Shown here: piece by piece, positions 15,890-22,075 of the stretch
Numbering within the stretch: position 1 is the stretch's first letter
How the letters are laid out: every line of letters starts with the position of its first letter
Origin: Bacteroidota bacterium
GTDB lineage: Bacteria; Bacteroidota; Bacteroidia; Flavobacteriales; Flavobacteriaceae
Direction of reading: 5' to 3'
DNA length: 23,315 nt
NCBI GenBank assembly: GCA_024280815.1
Contig: JAJRPL010000434.1
Span: 1-23,315, forward strand
Position numbers and translations under genes: made by a program
Notes under the pieces: generated by a model
Seen by the model: the letters and a program-made list of their open reading frames with translations, nothing else
Database searches by the model: none
Told to the model about the DNA's origin: nothing

Positions 15890-16543
15890 GTGAATAATCA
15901 AGAAAGTATATTACGAAAAAATTTAAACAATTATTATTCAGATATTTTTGAAGAAGAACTACTTGATGAAATTGTTAAAGTTAGTCATTATGATAAAGTG
16001 AAGAAAGGAGAATTGATGATTGATATAGGTGAAGAAATGACTCACATTCCATTATTACTTAACGGTGTAGTAAAAATTATTCGTCATGAAAATAATGGTA
16101 AAGAATTGGTTCTTTATTTTCTAGAACGTGGTGACACTTGTGCTATTTCTTTTGTGAACTGTATCAATAGAAAAAAAAGTATTTTTAAAGGTATTGTTGA
16201 ACAAGATATGGAAGCCATTTTCGTACCTATTAAACATATTGAAGATTGGTTAATTAGATTTAAAACATGGCGTTATTTTATTATTGATAGTTACCATTTT
16301 AGGTTGTTAGAAATGGTAGAATCAATAGATGGATTGGCTTTTATGAAAATGAAAGAACGTGTATTAAAATTTTTAAAAGATAAAGTTAAAATTACTAAAG
16401 ACACAGATCTTAAAATTACACATCAAGAGATTGCAGATGATTTAAATTCTTCAAGAGTTGTAATAACCAGACTCTTAAAACAGCTACATGATGACGGTAA
16501 AATTTATTCTTCTAGAAATAAAATTAAGGTATTAGACTTTTAA
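15890..16543 (+). CDS. Crp/Fnr family transcriptional regulator
   Basis: A 217-residue regulator with an N-terminal cyclic-nucleotide-binding-like beta-roll (about 25-130; ELMIDIGEEMTHIPLLLNGVVKI) and a C-terminal Crp winged helix (about 150-215; ITHQEIADDLNSSRVVITRLLKQL). There is no FNR-type N-terminal Cys cluster. Two cysteines in the beta-roll, Cys84 and Cys91 (GDTCAISFVNC), sit where many Bacteroidota relatives also carry Cys, so thiol or persulfide sensing is possible. The GTG at 15890 is chosen since the -7 element covers the earlier GTG at 15863. It ends the sulfur locus and converges on ligA with a 12-bp overlap. It is the likely ligand of the dyads at 4813 and 12630. Confidence 0.88.
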   Translation: MNNQESILRKNLNNYYSDIFEEELLDEIVKVSHYDKVKKGELMIDIGEEMTHIPLLLNGVVKIIRHENNGKELVLYFLERGDTCAISFVNCINRKKSIFKGIVEQDMEAIFVPIKHIEDWLIRFKTWRYFIIDSYHFRLLEMVESIDGLAFMKMKERVLKFLKDKVKITKDTDLKITHQEIADDLNSSRVVITRLLKQLHDDGKIYSSRNKIKVLDF

Positions 16544-18532
16544 CAATTCTAAATATTCATCCTCTGATAGTATAGGTATCTTTAATTCTTCTGCTTTTAC
16601 TTTTTTACTCGGTCCCATATTATCTCCAGCAATAATATAGTTTGTCTTTTTAGAAATAGAACTTGACACTTTCCCTCCATTATCTTCAATAGATTTTTTG
16701 AGTTCGTTTCTCGTCATTTTAGTAAACACTCCTGAAACTACAAATATTTTTCCTTGTAAAGTATCTGTTTGATTTTCTAAGGCTTCAGCGGATAGTTGCA
16801 ACTGCACACCATAACTCTTCAATCGGTCAACAAGTTGTATATTCACCAAGTCATTCGAAAAATCGACTATACTTTGAGCTATTCTATCGCCAATTTCATC
16901 TACAGCAATCAGTTCTTCAAAACTAGCTTGCATTAACTTATCAATACTTTTAAAATGTTTGGCTAATTTTTTTGCAACGGTTTCTCCAACAAAACGAATA
17001 CCCAAACCAAACAACACCTTTTCAAAAGGAATTTGCTTTGACAGTTCAATACCACGAATCATATTTTCTGCCGATTTTTCAGCCATCCGTTCTAACGGAA
17101 TAATTTGCTCAACTTTCAATTCATATAAATCGGCATAATTCGTTATTAAACCCTCTTTACATAATAACGTTACGGTTTCGGCACCCAAACCATCAATATC
17201 CATCGCTTTTCTGCTAATAAAATGTTGAATTCTACCTGCTATTTGAGTCGGACAACCATATTCATTTGGACAATAATGCTTGGCATCACCTTCTTTTCTT
17301 ACTAATGGCGTTCCACAATCTGGACAGTTGGTAATGTATTGAGTAGGTACAGAATTATTAGGTCTTTTGGTTAAATCTACACCAATTACTTTAGGGATTA
17401 TCTCTCCTCCTTTTTCAACAAAAACAGTGTCATTTACTCTAATATCTAACTTTTCAATCTGATCAGCATTATGTAATGATGCACGCTTTACAATGGTACC
17501 TGCCAATTCAACAGGTTCTAAATTTGCCACAGGTGTAATGGCCCCGGTACGACCTACTTGATAAGAAATAGATTCTAATACCGTACTTTTTTGCTCAGCT
17601 TTAAACTTGTAAGCTATTGCCCAACGTGGTGCTTTAGAAGTGTAGCCTAATTCATCTTGATAAGCCAGTGAATTTACTTTGATTACGACACCATCCGTTT
17701 CATAAGGTAAGTTGTGTCTTTCTACATCCCAATGATTGATAAAATTAAAAACAGCATCAATAGAATTAACCACCTTTATGGCTGGCACTTTAAAACCCAT
17801 TTTTTTTGCCTCTTCTAAGGTTTTATAATGCGTTTTAAAAGGTAATCTGTCAGCTACAATTTGATACAACAAACAATCTAAAGGTCTTTTAGCAACTTCT
17901 GCACTGTCTTGTAATTTTAAACTACCACTTGCTGTATTTCTAGGGTTTTTGTAAGGGTCTTCTCCTGCTTCTACCCGTTCTTCATTCATCTTAATAAATC
18001 CGTCAAGAGGTAAAATAATTTCTCCTCTAATTTCAAAATCTACAATAGTATTGTCTTTTAATTTTAACGGAATAGAACGAATGGTCTTTATGTTAGCCGT
18101 AACATCATCACCTTGAAATCCATCTCCTCTAGTTACTGCTTTTATTAATTTGCCATTTTCATAAGTTAAATTGATAGAGGCACCATCATATTTTAGCTCA
18201 CAGGTATATTCAATTTGCTCTACACCTAGCATCTTTTGAATTCGTTTTTCCCAGTCTAATAAATCATCTTTAGAATAACTATTATCTAAAGAATACATTC
18301 TGTTTTTATGAGTAACGGTTTTAAAATTCTTAGTAATTTCTCCTCCCACACGTTGGGTTGGTGAATTGGCATCAAAAAATTCAGGATATTGTTCTTCTAA
18401 TTGTTGCAATGCTACAAGTTTTACATCAAAATCATAGTCTGATATAGTAGCATTATCTAATACATAATAATTATAATTATGTTGACTTAGTTCTTCTCTA
18501 AGTGCTTTAATTTTATCTAAAATAGTTGACAT
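16532..18532 (-). CDS. ligA: NAD-dependent DNA ligase
   Basis: A 666-residue LigA that seals nicks in replication and repair using NAD. Visible parts in order: the Ia domain with HNYNYYVLDNATISDYDFD, the adenylation domain with the KYDG motif (Lys114 is the AMP acceptor), the OB fold (VGRTGAITPVANLEPV), a four-Cys zinc finger (about 405-430, CPDCGTPL to YGCPTQ), helix-hairpin-helix repeats (FGLGIRFVGETVA) and a C-terminal BRCT domain (GKIFVVSGVFTKMTRNEL). Length is normal. The ATG at 18532 gives the usual N-terminus. Its 3' end overlaps the convergent Crp/Fnr gene by 12 bp. Confidence 0.97.
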   Translation of the reverse strand: MSTILDKIKALREELSQHNYNYYVLDNATISDYDFDVKLVALQQLEEQYPEFFDANSPTQRVGGEITKNFKTVTHKNRMYSLDNSYSKDDLLDWEKRIQKMLGVEQIEYTCELKYDGASINLTYENGKLIKAVTRGDGFQGDDVTANIKTIRSIPLKLKDNTIVDFEIRGEIILPLDGFIKMNEERVEAGEDPYKNPRNTASGSLKLQDSAEVAKRPLDCLLYQIVADRLPFKTHYKTLEEAKKMGFKVPAIKVVNSIDAVFNFINHWDVERHNLPYETDGVVIKVNSLAYQDELGYTSKAPRWAIAYKFKAEQKSTVLESISYQVGRTGAITPVANLEPVELAGTIVKRASLHNADQIEKLDIRVNDTVFVEKGGEIIPKVIGVDLTKRPNNSVPTQYITNCPDCGTPLVRKEGDAKHYCPNEYGCPTQIAGRIQHFISRKAMDIDGLGAETVTLLCKEGLITNYADLYELKVEQIIPLERMAEKSAENMIRGIELSKQIPFEKVLFGLGIRFVGETVAKKLAKHFKSIDKLMQASFEELIAVDEIGDRIAQSIVDFSNDLVNIQLVDRLKSYGVQLQLSAEALENQTDTLQGKIFVVSGVFTKMTRNELKKSIEDNGGKVSSSISKKTNYIIAGDNMGPSKKVKAEELKIPILSEDEYLELLKV

Positions 18533-18627
18533 AAAACCTGTTAAAAATGGTTGCTAAATTTAAGTAAATATTTTGTTATAGTGAATAATTATACTTGACT
18601 TTCTCATAAAAAAAGACTAGCTTCGTT

Positions 18628-18648
18628 CCTGCCCGTCCGGCAGGCGGG
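18628..18648. repeat. GC-rich palindromic repeat element
   Basis: CCTGCC at 18628-18633 and GGCAGG at 18639-18644 form a dyad with a 5-bp centre, overlapped by a CCCG/CGGG pair that extends to 18648. It is a strong GC spike in AT-rich surroundings. It resembles the CCTGCC...GGCAGG REP-like palindromes scattered in flavobacterial genomes; copy number here cannot be checked. Confidence 0.5.
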
Positions 18649-18726
18649 TATCAGTCGCTAAACATGAATTGAAACTCATTTTAGCTTCACGTTGTATGCC
18701 ATGCGAAAAAAAGAAACCCACCGCAC

Positions 18727-18791
18727 ATTTTAGCACATTTGGTTTTTGCCAACGCACTAAGCCAACCCTAAAAAACCAAATGTGCTAAAAT
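18727..18791. repeat. Perfect 21-bp inverted repeat with 23-nt loop
   Basis: The arms 18727-18747 and 18771-18791 are exact reverse complements over 21 bp (core AGCACATTTGG / CCAAATGTGCT). The 23-nt spacer contains GCCAAC twice. It could fold as a long hairpin on either strand. There is no T tract directly after it in either direction beyond three bases, so it looks more like a mobile or repetitive palindrome than a plain terminator. Confidence 0.75.
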
Positions 18792-18826
18792 TTACCCAAC
18801 ACTCTTGATAAGGATTTCAAATATTT

Positions 18827-18892
18827 GCCAGTTATTTTATATACTGGCGTTATTTTGATTTCTAATATTCGCCAATTATTACTACCTTTGGC
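18827..18892 (+). promoter_or_regulatory. AbiE promoter with two operator-like inverted repeats
   Basis: Two inverted repeats of the same geometry occur: GCCAGT...ACTGGC at 18827-18848 and GCCAA...TTGGC at 18871-18892, each 22 bp end to end, with starts 44 bp apart. Flanking bases are also alike: 18813-18836 and 18857-18880 match at 21 of 24 positions. The second repeat covers the -7 element TACCTTTG (18883-18890), 18 bp before the ATG. AbiEi antitoxins of studied systems repress their own promoter by binding two inverted repeats, so these are the probable operators. Confidence 0.6.
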
Positions 18893-18908
18893 ATAAATTA
18901 GATTTGAA

Positions 18909-19673
18909 ATGCCAAAAATCATTGAAAATAGACTCATAGAAGAATTTAAAGACAGAGATGCTTTCTCAAGAGAAGAGCTGTTTGACTTTTTTAGGTATTT
19001 TGAACCAGACCTAAAAGAAGGCACCTTTGGTTGGAGAATATATGACCTTAAGAATAAAAACATCATTAAATCAATACAAAGAGGTTATTACACCATTTCA
19101 TACAAACCAAAATACAAACCTGAAATATCTGGAGAGGTTTTAAAACTCGCTAAAGTAATTTCTGAGCGTTTTGAAGATGTAAAACACTGTATCTGGGATA
19201 CTGATTGGATAACCGAATTTGCACAACATCAATCAGGCAAAAAGTTAATTATTATTGAAATTGAAAAAGACTTTGTTGAATCACTCTATTATGAACTGAA
19301 AGATTCTTTTCGATTCGACTTCTATCTAAATCCAGATGAAAAAGCGATTGATTTTTATATCTCAGAGAGTCAAAATCCTGTTATTATAAAAAAACTCATA
19401 ACTAGATCCCCTATTTCAAAAAGGGCAGAAAAGAGAGTTAAGTTCTACACTCCCCTGCTTGAAAAAATATTAGTAGACCTATTTACAGAAAAAAAACTTT
19501 TCTATTTCTATCAAGGTGCTGAATTGATGCACGTGTATGAAAATACTTTAAAAAACTACACACTTAATTACACCAAATTATTCAGCTACGCTAAACGCAG
19601 AGAAAGAGAACAAGACATTAAGCAGTTTATGACCAATAATATGTACCACTTAGTAAAAGATATAATCGAATGA
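18909..19673 (+). CDS. AbiEi-type antitoxin / autoregulator (DUF6577-like)
   Basis: A 254-residue protein with an N-terminal winged helix (about 1-65: FSREELFDFFRYF, then WRIYDLKNKNIIKSIQRGYYTI) and a C-terminal part of about 180 residues. This is the layout of AbiEi antitoxins of type IV toxin-antitoxin systems and the DUF6577 relatives found in Bacteroidota. Its ATGA overlap with the AbiEii toxin gene is the classic pair arrangement. The upstream paired inverted repeats fit negative autoregulation by the winged helix. Assignment rests mainly on the partner and on the N-terminal domain; the C-terminal half is diverged. Confidence 0.75.
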   Translation: MPKIIENRLIEEFKDRDAFSREELFDFFRYFEPDLKEGTFGWRIYDLKNKNIIKSIQRGYYTISYKPKYKPEISGEVLKLAKVISERFEDVKHCIWDTDWITEFAQHQSGKKLIIIEIEKDFVESLYYELKDSFRFDFYLNPDEKAIDFYISESQNPVIIKKLITRSPISKRAEKRVKFYTPLLEKILVDLFTEKKLFYFYQGAELMHVYENTLKNYTLNYTKLFSYAKRREREQDIKQFMTNNMYHLVKDIIE

Positions 19674-20779
19674 TAAAAGAACATTGCTTTACGGATCGGT
19701 GGTTAGATGCTTTTAAAAAGCAAGCTGCACACAAGCGAATAGATAAAGCCATTCTAGAAAAAATGATTTATGCCTTGCATTTACTGGAACGTATAAAAAC
19801 CAATGGACTAGACTTTATTTTCAAAGGTGGTACTAGTCTAGTGCTTTTATTGGAAGAAGGAAATAGATTTTCTATTGATATTGACATCATTTGTAATACC
19901 GACAGAGAAACCCTAGAAACAATATTGAATAAGGTTGTTGGTTCATCTAATTTCAAATCAGTTGAATTAGATGAACATCGCAGTTATAAAAAAGGAGTCC
20001 CAAAAGCACATTATTCTTTTGCTTTTGATTCTGTAACGAAAGGAAAATATTCTGGAACAATTCTTTTAGATATATTAATTGAAGATTCTATTTATCCAGA
20101 GTTAACCAAAAAGTCAATTCAAACAAAATGGATTGAAACTGATGCTGAAACATTAGTTTCAATGCCAACTATTGATGCAATTACTGGTGATAAGCTTACG
20201 GCTTTTGCTCCAAACACAATTGGAATTCCATATTTCAAAGGGAAAGATAATCAACCATTTTCAATGGAGATTTGCAAACAATTACTCGATTTAAGCAAGC
20301 TCTTTGAAAGAATAGAAAATATTGAAACTGTAGCTCAAAGTTTTGAAGCTTTTGCAGTACAGGAAATTGAATATCGTAAGACTGAAACATCCAATTTAAC
20401 TCCAGACAAAGTTCTACAAGACACTATTAATACTTGCTTAATTTTAGCTAAAAGAGGTAGAGGAACTGTTGATGAAAAATCAAAATTTGTTGAGCTTCAA
20501 AAAGGAATTAGGGCTTTCGGTACTGGTTTCTTAATGGTTGGTAATTTTAGAATTGATGATGCAATACCTGCCTCGGCAAGAATAGCATATTTGTCAGCCA
20601 AACTTTTACACAAAAAGTTAGCTCCAATCAAATATTACAATGGACAAGATATAAAAGAATTAAATATTGAAAATCAGGATTGGAATTTCCTTAACCGTTT
20701 AAAACGACAGCCTGACAAATCAAGTTTTTATTATTGGTACAAGACGGTACAATTATTAACAATAAGTGAAGATGAATAA
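19670..20779 (+). CDS. AbiEii/AbiGii-type nucleotidyltransferase toxin
   Basis: A 369-residue protein of the AbiEii family, which are nucleotidyltransferase toxins that modify tRNA or act on GTP-linked targets and give phage abortive infection. Motif I is FKGGTSL (residues 51-57) and the metal-binding pair is SIDIDI with Asp70 and Asp72; a third acidic residue is Asp134 (LLDI). The AbiEii hallmark ITGDKLTAFAPNTIG is at 171-185 with Asp174 and Lys175. All expected catalytic residues are present, so it is probably active. It overlaps the antitoxin gene by 4 bp and the downstream hsdR fragment starts within its last codons. Confidence 0.88.
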   Translation: MIKEHCFTDRWLDAFKKQAAHKRIDKAILEKMIYALHLLERIKTNGLDFIFKGGTSLVLLLEEGNRFSIDIDIICNTDRETLETILNKVVGSSNFKSVELDEHRSYKKGVPKAHYSFAFDSVTKGKYSGTILLDILIEDSIYPELTKKSIQTKWIETDAETLVSMPTIDAITGDKLTAFAPNTIGIPYFKGKDNQPFSMEICKQLLDLSKLFERIENIETVAQSFEAFAVQEIEYRKTETSNLTPDKVLQDTINTCLILAKRGRGTVDEKSKFVELQKGIRAFGTGFLMVGNFRIDDAIPASARIAYLSAKLLHKKLAPIKYYNGQDIKELNIENQDWNFLNRLKRQPDKSSFYYWYKTVQLLTISEDE

Positions 20780-20990
20780 AAAAGACTACATAAAAGCAAA
20801 ATTTATCACTCCTGCAATATTGAAAGCAGGTTGGGATGAACAGACTCAGTTAGGTCGTGAAATTTTCTTCACTGACGGACGAATATATGTGAAAGGAAAA
20901 CTGACGGCAAGAGGAAAACGGAAATTTGCCGACTACATTCTATTTTACAAGTCTAATGTTCCGATTGCAGTAATTGAGACAACACAATAA
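20772..20990 (+). pseudogene. hsdR: Type I restriction enzyme R subunit, N-terminal stub
   Basis: 72 residues that match the very start of HsdR: MNKKDYIKAKFITPAILKAGW, then REIFFTDGRIYVKGKLTARG and KFADYILFYKSNVPIAVIE. In full-length HsdR (about 750-1000 aa) the next residues hold the nuclease motif after IAVIEAK; here homology stops at VIE and a TAA follows three codons later. The ATG at 20772 overlaps the end of the AbiEii gene, so abiE and hsdR probably once shared a transcript within a type I restriction locus. No hsdM or hsdS is present in the window. It cannot work as a restriction enzyme. Confidence 0.8.
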
Positions 20991-21003
20991 TATGTATAGT
21001 GCA

Positions 21004-21025
21004 TAGCTACCCTACAGGATAGCTA
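21004..21025. repeat. Imperfect dyad at the hsdR break
   Basis: TAGCTACCCT (21004-21013) and AGGATAGCTA (21016-21025) form arms of 10 bp with one mismatch and a 2-nt centre. The same stretch also shows ATAGCTAC twice with a 16-bp period (21003 and 21019). It lies 14 bp after the truncated hsdR and before the conserved downstream gene, so it marks the right edge of the accessory DNA. It may be a recombination site remnant or a hairpin. Confidence 0.4.
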
Positions 21026-21064
21026 CGACATCATACACAAACCGATAAACGAAAATTCCAAAAA

Positions 21065-21979
21065 TCACTCTCGTATCAAAGGCATCGTAGAGCATCTTAA
21101 CAAGCCCTCTTGTTTTGCAATTTCGGCATAAGGAATTTCTTCAACGGTAAATCCTTGTGATCTTAGCCATGTATTTAATCTTGTAAAATTACGTTCAGAA
21201 ACAATTATTTTTTCTGAAATAGAAAACACATTACTATTCATATTGTACATTTCTTCTTTTGTAATTTCAAAAATATTCTCTTTACCAAAATAGTTAACCA
21301 GCCAATGGTATTCTTCTTCAATTAGAAATCCGTTTTTATGCAAAATAGCTTTGTCTTTACCTACAGGCTGAAAGCAACAATCTAAATGCAGTGCATTTTC
21401 TTTGGCATTGGTATTTGACTTTCGTAATTCAAAAGATTTTACAATTTTAGTTGGAAATAGTTCTTTTAAAAACGCTACCGCTGCTGTATTGGTACGTGCT
21501 GTAATAAAATCTGCATAATCTTCTCCTGTATAAGTACCCACAAAAATATAATCATTCCAAGGCATTACATCGCCTCCTTCAATATGTACTTCTTCAGGGG
21601 GAATAATTATTTTTTCTTTAGAAATTTGCTCCAACAGATAATCAATAGCATCTATTTCTTTTAATCTATCTGGTAAAATATTTGACTCTATCAATTTATC
21701 TTGAATCACAAAAGTAATGTCTCTTGCAAAAATTTGATTTACATTTTCTAATACTTTTGGGCGATAAACTTTTACCCCATGTTTTTCTAAGACAGTAGCA
21801 AAAGCATCCATTTCTAGTATCATATCCTTTTCTTTTGGATAGGTACCTGCTAAGATATGCTCTCTAGATTTTGGGTCATAAGCTTCTTCAAATGTAGGTG
21901 TACCTCCACTACTTTCTGCTGTACCCAACAAAACTGCTTTTAACTTTGAAGTTTCATTTTGTATATTTAGTTTTAACAT
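21065..21979 (-). CDS. Dimethylarginine dimethylaminohydrolase / amidinotransferase-fold protein
   Basis: A 304-residue cytoplasmic protein of the arginine-handling beta/alpha-propeller fold (arginine deiminase, DDAH). Family motifs are visible: FARD (84-87), IEGGD (133-137), LHLD with catalytic His198, and the C-terminal nucleophile Cys296 in LRCSTMPL. Such proteins hydrolyse methylarginine or arginine-like guanidines to citrulline; which one applies is not clear. It is commonly found beside gltA in Flavobacteriaceae, as here. A TTG at 22000 would add seven residues, but it lies in TACCTTG, which looks like a near-match -7 element, so the ATG at 21979 is chosen. Confidence 0.85.
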   Translation of the reverse strand: MLKLNIQNETSKLKAVLLGTAESSGGTPTFEEAYDPKSREHILAGTYPKEKDMILEMDAFATVLEKHGVKVYRPKVLENVNQIFARDITFVIQDKLIESNILPDRLKEIDAIDYLLEQISKEKIIIPPEEVHIEGGDVMPWNDYIFVGTYTGEDYADFITARTNTAAVAFLKELFPTKIVKSFELRKSNTNAKENALHLDCCFQPVGKDKAILHKNGFLIEEEYHWLVNYFGKENIFEITKEEMYNMNSNVFSISEKIIVSERNFTRLNTWLRSQGFTVEEIPYAEIAKQEGLLRCSTMPLIRE

Positions 21980-22024
21980 GTGTTTTCTGTGAAATTTCAA
22001 GGTAAAAATACATTATAAAATAAC

Positions 22025-22058
22025 AAAAGCTTCATGATTTTAAAATCATGAAGCTTTT
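22025..22058 (-). terminator. Terminator hairpin after gltA
   Basis: A perfect 34-bp palindrome: 17-bp arms at 22025-22041 and 22042-22058 with core GCTTCATGAT / ATCATGAAGC. On the minus strand it begins 18 bp after the gltA stop (22076-22078) and ends in a T-run (CTTTT, then GTTATTTTA). It separates gltA from the DDAH-like gene. Confidence 0.65.
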
Positions 22059-22075
22059 AATAAGTTTGTTTATTA

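Larger units (their letters stand above)
18533..18826. other. Non-coding left flank of the accessory region
   Basis: This stretch between ligA and the AbiE control region has no convincing gene. It holds a GC-rich palindromic element (18628-18648), a long perfect inverted repeat (18727-18791), and direct repetition of GCACATTT (18723-18740). The presence of two repeat elements of a kind scattered in Bacteroidota genomes marks it as a site of past insertion or rearrangement. Confidence 0.5.

Noticed and set aside
18785..19066. A 93-codon minus-strand frame crossing the AbiE promoter
   Set aside because: It overlaps the antitoxin start and operator repeats, shows no domain, and its sequence is the complement of the winged-helix coding region.
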